From positions 124,001 to 188,000 of the forward strand of contig JAVTVY010017392.1 of NCBI GenBank assembly GCA_036873755.1: a DNA stretch of 64,000 bases, read 5' to 3'. This document shows, one piece after another, positions 41,501 to 52,805 of the stretch. Position 1 is the first letter of the stretch. Every line of letters starts with the position of its first letter. The stretch is from Hanleya hanleyi (lineage: Eukaryota > Mollusca > Polyplacophora > Lepidopleurida > Hanleyidae). Under the pieces are notes generated by a model. That model was not told where the DNA came from, made no database searches, and saw only the letters and a program-made list of their open reading frames with translations. The translations under genes and the position numbers were made by a program.

Positions 41501-44500
41501 GAACCAATTCCTGGGACAAGAAACTATATATCTGTCGGTAAGCATATCTGGGTCAGCTTCAAAGGAACCCTGGTTACGGTCTGCACGAGTAGGGGTTACG
41601 GTCTGCATGAGTAGGGGCCACGGTCTGCACGAGTATGGGTGACGATCTGCACGAGTAGGGGTTACGGTCTGCACAAGCAGGGGTTACGATCTGCACGCGT
41701 AGGGGTACCTATCTGCACGAGTAGGGGTGACGGTCTGCACGAGTAGGGGTTAGGATCTGCACGAGTAGGGGTGAGGGTCCGCACGAGTAGTGGTTACGGT
41801 CTGCACGAGTGAGCTGACGGTCTGCACGAGTAGGGGTTACGGTCCGCACGAATAGGGGTAACGGTCTGCACGAGTAGCGGTTATGGTCTGCAGGAGTAGG
41901 GGACACGATCTGGACGAGTAGGGGTTACGATCTGCACGAATAGGGGTTACGATCTGCACGAGTAGGGGTTACGATCTGCACGAGTAGCGGCTATTGTCTG
42001 CACGAGTAGGAATTATGATCTGCACGAGTAGGGGCGACGGTCTGCACGAGTAGGGGTTACGGTCCGCACGAGTAGCGGTTATGTTCTGCACGAGTAGGGG
42101 TTACGATCTGCACAACTAGCGATGACTGTCTGCGCGAGTAGGGGTTACCATCTGCACGAGTAAGGGTTACGATCTGCACGAGTAGGGGTTATGATCTGCA
42201 GGAGTAGCAGTTATGGTCTGCACGAGTAGGGATTATGATCTGCACGAGTAGGTGCGACGGTCTGCGCGAGTAGGGGTTTCGGACTGCACGAGTAGTGGTT
42301 ACGGTCCGCACGAGTAGCGGTTATGTTCTGCACGAGTAGGGGTTACGATCTGCACGATTAACGATGACTGTCTGCGCGAGTAGAGGCTACGATCTGCACG
42401 AGTAGGGGTTACGATCTGCACGAGTAGGGGTTATGATCTGCAGGAGTAGCGGTTATGGTCTGCACGAGTAGGGATTATGATCTGCACGAGTAGGGGCGAC
42501 GGTCTGCGCGAGTAGGGGTTTCGGACTGCACGAGTAGGGGTTACGGACCGCACGAGTAGCGGTTATGTTCTGCACGAGTAGGGGTTACGATCTGCACGAT
42601 TAGCGATGACTGTCTGCGCGAGTAGGGGCTACGATCTGCACGAGTAGGGGTTACGAACTGCACGAGTAGGGGTCACGGTCTGCACGAGTAGGGGTTAGGA
42701 TCTCCACGAGTAGAGGTTACGGTCTGCACGAGTAGCGGTTATGGTCTGCACGAGTAGGGGTTACGATCTGCACGACTTTGGGTTACGATCTGCTCCAGTA
42801 TGGCTTACGGTCTGCACGAGTAGGGGTACCTATCTGCACGAGTAGGGGTGACGGTCTGCACGAGTAGGGGTTAGGATCTGCACGAGTAGGGGTGAGGGTC
42901 TGCACGAGTAGGGGTTACGGTCTGCACGAATAGGGGTAACGGTCTGCACGAGTAGCGGTTATGGTCTGCAGGAGTAGGGGACACGATCTGCACGAGTAGG
43001 GGTTACCATCTGCACGAGTAGGGGTTACGATCTGCACGAGTAGGGGTAACGATCTGCAGGAGTAGCGGCTATTGTCTGCACGAGTAGGAATTATGATCTG
43101 CACGAGTAGGGGCGACGGTCTGGACGAGTACGGGTTACGGTCCGCACGAGTAGCGGTTATGTTCTGCACGAGTAGGGGTTACGATCTGCACAACTAGCCA
43201 TGACCGTCTGCGCGAGTAGGGGTTACGATCTGCACGAGTAAGGGTTACGATCTGCACGAGTACGGTTATGATCTGCAGGAGTAGCGGTTATGATCTGCAC
43301 GAGTAGGGATTATGATCTGCACGAGTAGGGGCGACGGCCTGCACGAGTAGGGGTTTCGGACTGCACGAGTAGGGGTTACGGTCCGCACGAGTAGCGGTTA
43401 TGTTCTGCACGAGTAGGGGTTACGATCTGCACGATTAACGGTGACTGTCTGCGCGAGTAGAGGCTACGATCTGCACGAGTAGGGGTTACGATCTGCACGA
43501 GTAAGGGTTACGGTCTGCACGAGTAGGGGTTAGGATCTCCACGAGTAGAGGTTACGGTCTGCACGAGTAGCGGTTATGGTCTGCACGAGTAGGGGTTACG
43601 ATCTGCACGACTTTGGGTTACGATCTGCTCCAGTATGGGGTACGGTCTGCACGAGTTTGTGTTACTATCTGCACGAGTAGGGGTTACTATCTGCACGAGT
43701 AGGGGTTACGGTCTGCACAACTAGCGATGACTGTCTGCGCGAGTAGGGGTTGCGATCTGCACGAGTAAGGGTTACGATCTCCACGAGTAGGGGTTATGAT
43801 CTGCAGGAGTAGCGGTTATGGTCTGCACGAGTAGGGATTATGATCTGCACGAGTAGGGGCGACGGTCTGCACGAGTAGGGGTTTCGGACTGCACGAGTAG
43901 GGGATACGGTCCGCACGAGTAGCGGTTATGTTCTGCACGAGTAGGGGTTACGATCTGCACGATTAACGATGACTGTCTGCGCGAGTACAGGCTACGATCT
44001 GCACGACTAGGGGTTACGATCTGCACGAGTAGGGGTTACGGTCTGCAGGAGTAGTGGTTAGGAACTCCACGAGTAGAGGTTACGGTCTGCACGAGTAGCG
44101 GTTATGGTCTGCACGAGTAGGGGTTACGATCTGCACGACTTTGGGTTACGATCTGCTCCAGTATGGGGTACGGTCTGCACGAGTTTGTGTTACTATCTGC
44201 ACGAGTAGGGGTTACTATCTGCACGAGTAGGGGTTACGGTCTGCACAACTAGCGATGACTGTCTGCGCGAGTAGGGGTTGCGATCTGCACGAGTAAGGGT
44301 TACGATCTCCACGAGTAGGGGTTATGATCTGCAGGAGTAGCGGTTATGGTCTGCACGAGTAGGGATTATGATCTGCACGAGTAGGGGCGACGGTCTGCAC
44401 GAGTAGGGGTTTCGGACTGCACGAGTAGGGGATACGGTCCGCACGAGTAGCGGTTATGTTCTGCACGAGTAGGGGTTACGATCTGCACGATTAACGATGA

Positions 44501-47500
44501 CTGTCTGCGCGAGTACAGGCTACGATCTGCACGACTAGGGGTTACGATCTGCACGAGTAGGGGTTACGGTCTGCAGGAGTAGTGGTTAGGAACTCCACGA
44601 GTAGAGGTTACGGTCTGCACGAGTAGCGGTTATGGTCTGCACGAGTAGGGGTTACGATCTGCACGACTTTGGGTTACGATCTGCTCCAGTATGGGTTACG
44701 GTCTGCACGAGTTTGGGTTACTATCTGCACGAGTAGGGGTTACTATCTGCACGAGTAGGGGTTACGGTCTGCACGAGTAGGGGTTACGATCAGCACGAGT
44801 AGGGGTTACAATCTGCAAGAGTATGGGTTACGGTCTGCACAAGTAGGAAAATAGAATACAGAACCAATTCCTGGGAAAAGAAACTACACATCTGTCGGTA
44901 AGCATATCTGGGTCAGCTTCAAAGGAACCCTGGTTACGGTCTACACGATTAGGGGATACGGTCTACACGAGTAGGGGTTACGATCTGCACGAGTAGGCGT
45001 GACGATCTGCACGAGTAGGGGTTACGGTCTGCACAAGCAGGGGTTACGATCTGCACGAGTAGGAGTTACTATCTGCACGAGTAGGGGTGACGGTCTGCAC
45101 GAGTAGGGGTTACGATCTGTACGACTTTGGGTCACGATCTGCACGAGTATGGGTTACGGTCTGCACGAGTTTGGGTTATGGTCTGCACGAGTAGGGGTTA
45201 CGATCTGCATGAGTATGGTGTACGGTCTGCACGAGCTTGGTTTACGATCTGCACGAGTATCGGGTACGGTCTGCACGAGTAGGGGTTACGGTCTGCACGA
45301 GTTGGGTTTACGGTCTGCACGAGTATGGGTTACGGTCTGCACGAGTAGGGGTTACGGTCAGCACGAGTAGGGGTTACGATCTGCACGAGTATGGGTTACG
45401 GTCTGCACGAGACGGGGTTACGATCTGCACGAGTAGGGGTGACGGTCTGCACGAGTAAGGATTAGGATCTGCACGAATAGGGGTTACGATTTGCAAGAGT
45501 AGGGGTGACGATCTGCACGAGTAGGGGTTACGGTCTGCACAAGCAGGGGATACAATCTGCACGAGTAGGGGTTACTTTCTGCACGAGTAGAGGTGACGGT
45601 CTGCACGAGTAGGGGTTAGGATCTGCACGAGTAGTGGTGAGGGTCTGCACGAGTATGGGTTACGGTCTGCACGAGTAGGTGTTTCGGTCTGCACGAGTAG
45701 GGTTACGGTCTGCACGAGTGGGCTGACGGTCTGCACGAGTAGGGGTTACGGTCTGCACGAGTAGGAGTAAGGGTCTGCACTGGTAGCGGTTATGGTCTGC
45801 ACGAGTAAGGGCGACGGTCTGCACGAGTAGGGGTTACGGTTTACACGAGTAGGGTTTACGATCTGCACGAGTAGGGGTTACTATCTGTACCAGTAGGGGT
45901 TACGATCTGCACGAGTAGGGGTTAGGATCTGCAGGAGTAGGGGTTACGGTCTGCACGAGTAGGGGTGACGATCTGCACGAGCAGGGGTGACGATCTGCAC
46001 GAGTAGGGGTGACGGTCTGCACGAGTAGGGATTAGGATCTGCACGAGTAGGGGTGAGGGTCCGCACGAGTAGGGGTTACGGTCTGCACGAGTGAGCTGAC
46101 GGTCTGCACGAGTAGGGGTAACGGTCTGCACGAATAGGGGTAACGGTCTGCACGAGTAGCGGTTATGGTCTGCAGGAGTAGGGGTCACGATCTGCATGAG
46201 TAGGGGTTACGATCTGCACGAGTAGGGGTTACGATCTGCAGGAGTAGCGGCTATGGTCTGCACGAGTTTGAATTATGATCTGCACCAGTAGGGGCGACGG
46301 TCTGCACGAGTAGGGATTACGGTCCGCACGAGTAGCGGTTATGTTCTGCACGAGTAGGGGTTACGATCTACACAACTAGCGATGACTGTCTGCGCGAGTA
46401 GGGGTTACGATCTGCACGAGTAAGGGTTACGATCTGCACGAGTAGGGGTTACGATCTGCACGAGTAGGGGTTACGGTCCGCACGAGTAGCAGTTATGTTC
46501 TGCACGAGTAGGGGTTACGATCTGCACGATTAGCGATGACTGTCTGCGAGAGTAGAGGCTACGATCTGCACGAGTAGGGGTTACGATCTGCACGAGTAGG
46601 GGTTACGGTCTGCACGAATAGGGGTTAGGATCTCCACGAGTAGAGGTTACGGTCTGCACGAGTAGCGGTTACGGTCCGCACGAGTAGCGGTTATGTTCTG
46701 CACGAGCAGGGGTTACGATCTGCACGATTAGCGATGACTGTCTGCGCGAGTAGAGGCTACGATCTGCACGAGTAGGGGTTACGATCTGCACGACTTTGGG
46801 TTACGATCTGCTCCAGTATGGGTTACGGTCTGCACGAGTTTGGGTTACTATCTGCACGAGTAGGGGTTACTATCTGCACGAGTAGGGGTTACAATCTGCA
46901 CGAGTAGGGGTTACGGTCTGCAAGAGTAGGAAAATAGAATGCAGAACCAATTCCTGGGACAAGAAACTACATATCTGTCGGTAAGCATATCTGGGTCAGC
47001 TTCAAAGGAACCCTGGTTACGGTCTGCACGAGTAAGGGTTACGGTCTGCATGAGTAGGGGCGACGATCTGCACGAGTAGGGGTTACGGTCTGCACAAGCA
47101 GGGGTTACGATCTGCACGCGTAGGGGTACCTATCTGCACGAGTAGGGTTGACGGTCTGCACGAGTAGGGGTTAGGATCTGCACGAGTAGGGGTGAGGGTC
47201 CGCACGAATAGGGGTTACGGTCTGCACGAGTGAGCTGACGGTCTGCACGAGTAGGGGTTACGATCTGCACGATTAGCGATGACTGTCTGCGCGAGTAGAG
47301 GCTACGATCTGCACGAGTAGGGGTTACGAACTGCACGAGTAGGGGTCACGGTCTGCACGAGTAGGGGTTAGGATCTCCACGAGTAGAGGTTACGGTCTGC
47401 ACGAGTAGCGGTTATGGTCTGCACGAGTAGGGTTTACGATCTGCACGACTTTGGGTTACGATCTGCTCCAGTATGGGTTACGGTCTGCACGAGTTTGGGT

Positions 47501-48026
47501 TACTATCTGCACGAGTAGGGGTTACGGTCTGCACGAGTAGGAAAATAGAATGCAGAACCAATTCATGGGACAAGAAACTACATATCTGTCGGTAAGCATA
47601 TCTGGGTCAGCTTCAAAGGAACCCTGGTTACGGTACGAGCAGTGGTACGGTCTGCACGAGTAGCGGTTATGGTCTGCACGAGTAAGGGTTACGATGTGCA
47701 CGACTTTGGGTTACGATCTGCACGACTATGGGTTATGGTCTGCACGAGTAGGGGTTACGATCTGCACGAGTTTGGGTTACGATCTGCACGAGTATGGTTT
47801 ACGGTCTGCACGAGTATGGGTTACGGTCTGCACGAGTAGGTGTTACCATCTGCACGAGTTTGGGTTACGATCTGCACGAGTATGAGTTACGGTCTGCACG
47901 AGTAGGGGTTATGGTCTGCACGAGTAGGGTTTACGGTCTGCACCAGTAGGGGTTACGGTCTGCACGAGTATGGGTTACGGTCTGCACGAGTTTGGGTTAC
48001 GATCTGCACGAGTAGTGGTGACGGTG
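32524..48026 (+). repeat. 22-bp satellite array, 15.5 kb
   Basis: Hundreds of copies of a 22-bp unit with core GCACGAGTAGGGGTTACGG. Variants at the fourth G (GTATGGG, GTTTGGG, GTAGCGG) and in the GGTCTGC/GATCTGC part are arranged in higher-order blocks. A different segment of about 90 bp interrupts it 12 times. All open frames here are repeat artefacts: 22 is not a multiple of 3, so a stop-free unit opens every frame with a 22-residue peptide period. Confidence 0.97.
33123..47632 (+). repeat. About 90-bp spacer segment recurring 12 times in the satellite
   Basis: A segment starting AATAGAATACAGAACCAATT and containing GGGACAAGAAACTAC, ATCTGTCGGTAAGCATATCT and AAAGGAACCCTGGTTACGG. Copies begin near 33123, 33841, 35166, 36739, 38211, 39284, 39606, 40370, 41486, 44846, 46928 and 47541. 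A truncated one starts the array at 32524. Copies are highly similar. It has no ORF. Confidence 0.93.
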
Positions 48027-49386
48027 TGGAAGCAACCGTGGTCCGCCAGACATGAGGGTCCGGTGACCATGGTCGGGCACCCAGATCCAGATACGAAAGT
48101 CCTCTCTCGGAAACAGTTGTCCCCCTATCAGCAGAAACCAGGGTCCTGATATCGTTGGTGTCCGGGTCACTGAAATCTAGACAGGAATGTCCCTTCTCAT
48201 ATATATAGGGCCCGGACCATGGCATCTGGCGGACTATGGGCGCTTCCACAGCTATGGAAGTCCTCAGAGTCCTGCATACCTCAGAGTCCGGTTGACCTAT
48301 ATATGAAACTAAGGGAATAGTAAAGACTAGAAATTCCGAACAAAGGTTCGGCCAGCAAATCGGTGGTGCAGTCGGTAAAGGCATAGACGGTGGACAGTAC
48401 AGCAGTAGGGCAGAAGTCGGGGTCAGTTGAAAATGTTTGATTTTCTCTATTTCTCATGTACAGCTTTAGTACGTTTTTTAAAGTTATACCGTCACATCTT
48501 TGTTAAATATATATATTTTTTTAGAAAAAAAATAATTTTATGTATTTAGGTCAATATAGACATCTTTACAGTGGCGCATATACGACATGCTATTAATTTT
48601 AGTTTTGTTCATATTTTTTCAGTTTGGGTGGGGGAGGGGGGGGGGGTTCTTTCACTCCCCCTAAGTTTAGACCCAGGTGCAAACGTTTTCACCGAGGTGA
48701 ACAGGTTTTCACCTGGGCGCAAACGTTATCACCCTGGTGGAAACCTGTTTTAACCCAGGTGAAATCCTGTTTTCACCCAGGTGAAAATCTTCTCACTCTG
48801 GTGTACAGGTACAATGAATCCTTCTTTCTGCAGTTAATTTTCGCACGCATATGATTTTGTGAATGTTGTGAAATCAGAAAGAAACACGAGATATTGAGAT
48901 ATCTAATGAAAATGTATATCACCTTTCTGACATCAGTAAATATTGAGGAAATTGTCATGTCGGAGATCTCTATTACTGTTATAATTAATGTTACTCTAAA
49001 ATGACCACGCTTGTCCGCTGGTACTTACGACTTCTCACATACTCAGGGCGAAATTAGAATATTTTCTTTCATATTCGGTCCGTATCTTCCGAATGCGGGA
49101 TATTGTGAACGATCTCTCCGGACATTTCAAGCTGACTCGCCGTTCTTGAAGTAGGATCCGGTCATTTGTTTGCATAGGGGATACCATAAAATATAAGTTT
49201 TAATTTGTTTTCACATTAACCGTAAAGGGGCGCATCTGATATCATTAAAAGAATAATCAAATAAATAAAACTTAACATAAATGCAAAATAAAAATTGCCA
49301 TGAGATCTACATGCATCTGATTACTGCATTCATATATGGCACATCTGCGAAATTAATGGATTATACTGAGTAACTGACCAGGTGTG
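48027..49386. other. No supported gene; CAGGTG palindrome cluster
   Basis: Host DNA. At 48667-48795 are about seven near-palindromic copies of TTTTCACCCAGGTGAAA. The rest is AT-rich, with a G-run near 48630-48646. Confidence 0.5.
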
Positions 49387-49394
49387 TATAAAAG
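49387..49394 (+). promoter_or_regulatory. TATA box
   Basis: TATAAAAG, 36-43 bp before the ATG at 49430. A leader this short is unusual but fits a core promoter plus small exon. Confidence 0.45.
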
Positions 49395-49429
49395 CTGACC
49401 TCCACATTTTCCTGTCCACAATCAGACCC

Positions 49430-49554
49430 ATGTCATTCGTAGATCCTGCCGATATTCTGCGATATTTGGCCAACAATATCGACAAGTACGAAGCCGAGAA
49501 AAGTCAGCAAGAGAATCGTTCCGTATACGTCGAGCTGCTCAAAGGAATTATCAG
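49430..49554 (+). CDS. Possible first coding exon (about 42 codons)
   Basis: An ATG frame with coding-like composition (MSFVDPADILRYLANNIDKY, EAEKSQQENRS, VYVELLKGII). It ends either at TAG (49556-49558) or, more plausibly, at the donor CAG|GTAGCA (49554/49555, phase 2). Together with the TATA box it looks like a genuine first exon. No domain recognised. A downstream exon was not identified; the open frame at about 54790-55104 is one speculative candidate. Confidence 0.4.
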
Positions 49555-50394
49555 GTAGCAGTATGCCAACAAAATTCCGTTGTTTTGATCATTGAAAGTG
49601 AATATATTTATTATGAGTTTTATCTTTGATTGTTTGAGCGAGATACTATTCTTTGTTGGTATCATCCATATAGAAATGGGGAACGTGAATCATTGTGACC
49701 CGCAATTAATATATTTTCTAGACTTCATATATGGCTAATATGTATACATTATCGGTAGTTCAACCTAAGGCGCTCGCAAACTATTGGTGTATTCATGACA
49801 AACATAGGGTATATTTGCCTATTCCATCCAAGATTGAATAAGGGTGGCCCATAGGGGACATCATTACATTTTCTGCATTTATTGGGGATGTTCTTGATTT
49901 TCGTCTATTTTCTACAAACAGATTTTAGTTGATCACATGTTTTCTTTACATTTTTGTCATTTCTAGTAACGCCGTCATAAATGACTTTATCGGGGGGGAG
50001 GGGGGGGGGGGATTTCAACGAAAGCCAAACAAAACTCTTGGAAACGTTTACACCGTTTACACCGCAGAGTAAACCTTTAAACCGTCGAGTTTGCTGATTG
50101 TCCGAGGATACGTGTTTGTTTTTATTTATATAATGTTCTCGCCGCTTACATTCATATCAACATTCACCAGCTTCTTTAACTTATATTCGTATGTATAATC
50201 GAATTGTTTACTGCAGGGATAGAACAAGCCCCCTGGGCGAATTTGCTTCCCCTTAGGTGTGATGCAGTCTTATCTGGCTATTTCTTAGCATAAATTTCAA
50301 GATTTTCTGTTAAACTTCTCTTGTTTTTTCATTTCATTTACGTCCTCACTCACATCCTGGGTAGGAGGTAGCGACAGGGAGAGGGGGGCTTAGC

Positions 50395-51905
50395 GCGTTA
50401 TTGACCTACTTACAACCGGTGACGTCAACAGATCACTTTCCGCTGACCTTTGTGAAGTCACTCTCGGTTCCGGTCACGTGATCGGAAGTGCACAATAGTG
50501 GAAATGCGCACAATAGCTTTTTTGATTGAAATTGTAGTTTAAGGGCCGCTTCCCATTCGGATTTCGCGGCCCATCAACTCAATGTTTTATTCGATTCTCG
50601 CGGTACATTACGTTATTTATTGAATATCTTTTCCAGCGCTAAATATATAAATAAATAAATATATAAACAAATAGATAAATAATAAATAACAATGAGTGAT
50701 TAGTAGGAGATATAAATAGAAGTAAATAAGAATCGCTATATGTACAAGTTCGTAAGTCTCTTTCTGTTTTTGTTTTGTTTTTTTTTGTTAAGTTATACTG
50801 GTAATTGGGAGTTCACTGTAATCGCGTGTATGATTCCTTTGACTTGGTACCCCATAGTACGCACAAAGCCGTCCAGAAAAAACTGGGAGAACCAGGGCGT
50901 CTTCAGGATTCTTAGAGCCTACTTCCTGACTGACGCCCTCGGGAACAGGGCGGGGTCCTTCCAGAAATCTGTGCCTGTAACAATTGCTTGGAGTGTGTAT
51001 TGGGGTACAGAACGGCAGGTCTACGTTCTATATTGCGTGAAAGTCAAAGGATCATATTCTGTGTTGAGGCGTCAGTTGGGTAACATCAAATGGGGTAGCG
51101 TGTCCGGAATGGTCTAGGGTCGAGTATTCTGATTCTGGGTGTTCTTGCTATGTGGCGTTGTCACTCAAGGCGCGGTTAGTATTCTTGTACTCGTCATCCG
51201 TCTTCTGTTTTAGGTCTTGTCCAACTCGTCTGTGGTCTTCGGTGTGCCTGTATCATATGAAATAGAAGGCTTGTAGTCATTCTTGTTTTCTATTGTTTTT
51301 CGATGCAATAATTTGATATATCTTCCTCCCAACAACAGGCACCCCCCGACCGTCGGTCACATAATATGAATAGCAATATATAATTGGGTAAAAAGATCGA
51401 CAAATGGATAAATAAATAAACATTTCGATGGATTCAGTACTTGGTGAATACACAAATAAACAGCTCTGTATTATTTCTGAATGCATTATCGTTTGATGGC
51501 CATAACAAATTTGTAGGACAATGAGATAGACGGCACTCAGTATCAAGGTAACTCCGCCATCACCATTTCCTATATTTTATGCCGAATAATGCTCGCTATA
51601 TGCGATTTGGCCGTGCTATTGTTGTCGTGAATTCAGTTAGATTTGGCCATCGTTTGTTTTGTAGGACAGTGAAACAGACGGCCCTCAGTATCAAGGTAAC
51701 TCCGTTGTTGCCATGCCTATTTTATTTCTAAATGAGTCTGTGACATTTTGGCCGGATGTTATGTATGGATAGTTACAATAGCGGAAATCATGCGCAGGGT
51801 TAAAGGTCACTTTATGTCACATGACCGGAACCGGAAGTGACTTCACAAAGGTCAGACGGAAATGATCTGTTGGCGCCACCTGTCGGAAGTAGGTCAATAA
51901 CACTG
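50395..51905. mobile_element. Inverted-repeat element, 1.5 kb
   Basis: The ends are inverted copies over about 110 bp: TTATTGACCTACTT, CCGCTGACCTTTGTGAAGTC and GTTCCGGTCA at 50397-50485, against their reverse complements at 51780-51902. The interior holds one 125-codon frame and an 85-bp direct duplication (about 51475-51545 and 51650-51720, sharing CTCAGTATCAAGGTAACTCC). Probably a non-autonomous DNA transposon. Confidence 0.7.
50740..51117 (+). CDS. Hypothetical secreted/membrane protein in inverted-repeat element
   Basis: 125 codons from an ATG 24-30 bp downstream of a TATAAATA (50710-50717). The N-terminus is strongly hydrophobic (FVSLFLFLFCFFLLSY), like a signal peptide or anchor. A second hydrophobic patch follows, then a mixed region with WENQGVFRILRAYFL and VYWGTERQVYVLYCVKV. 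No family recognised. Its length within AT-poor surroundings and the upstream box are the only support. Confidence 0.35.
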   Translation: MYKFVSLFLFLFCFFLLSYTGNWEFTVIACMIPLTWYPIVRTKPSRKNWENQGVFRILRAYFLTDALGNRAGSFQKSVPVTIAWSVYWGTERQVYVLYCVKVKGSYSVLRRQLGNIKWGSVSGMV

Positions 51906-52149
51906 TAACTTCCCTTTCTATACTACTCTCTGGTAAACATGTTCACGTGTAAACTGGATGGAAAATCGGAAGTAGTAATCGAGACGGACACTGGGCTCCA
52001 GGGTAGGACTTTCGTCTCCTGGAAGCCAGTGTCCCAGGACATACAAATCCAGACCTGAATGCCTGACGGACAATTGAATCCAGATACGTCTAGACGCGAG
52101 TGTCCCCCGGACACTGGATGCATCGGGCCACCGTTTCCGTCACACCGGT

Positions 52150-52483
52150 CTGGACGAGTAGGGCTTACGAAAATCTGCACGAATAGGGGTTACGATCTTC
52201 ACAAGTAGGGGTTACGGTCTGCACGAGTAGGGGTTACGATCTGCACGAGTAGCGGCTATGGTCTGTACGAGTAGGGGTTACGATCTGCACGAGTAGGGAT
52301 GACGGTCTGCGCGAGTATGGGTTACGGTCTGCACGAGTTTGGATTACGATCTGCACGAGTAGGGATTACGATCTGCACGAGTTTGGGGTACGGTCTGCAC
52401 GAGTAGGGGTTACGGTCTGCACGAGTAGGGTCACGGTCTTCACGAGTTGGGGTTACGGTCTGCACGAGTAGGGGTTTTTAATC
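52150..52483 (+). repeat. Second small block of the 22-bp satellite
   Basis: About 15 copies of the GCACGAGTAGGGGTTACGG unit, 4.1 kb beyond the end of the main array, with the same variant types (GTTTGG, GTAGCGG). Confidence 0.95.
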
Positions 52484-52805
52484 TGTAATCCATCTCTCTA
52501 ATCCTATTACTGCTAAAACAAAAATTCACAGTTTGCCAAGGGTTAACTTGATCTTTTCTATGTAGTAGCTGAGTCCGGAAACGTATGAATGAAACTTTCG
52601 ATCTACTGTTCCAGAATGCACATGTGTCCCTTCCAACACAGACAACGAAGGAACTCGAAACAGCTCCCGTGGATCCTTAATTCAGAACAGAACGTTCAGC
52701 CTTTTAACACTCTCTGTAATAGTTCCGATCATTCAAGATTTCTCTCAATGTACTGGTGAGATTATCATGTCAACATTTTGCTTTCATTTGATCTTGGGCA
52801 AAGAA

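Noticed and set aside
32540..48020. Many open frames of 60-140 codons on both strands with RADRNPYSCRP or GLRSARVGVTV peptides
   Set aside because: They are produced by a stop-free 22-bp unit read in all frames; no start context, domain or conservation beyond the repeat itself.
32540..48020. CRISPR-like alternation of repeats and spacers
   Set aside because: The DNA is eukaryotic, the units are contiguous 22-mers without unique spacers, and no cas genes are present.
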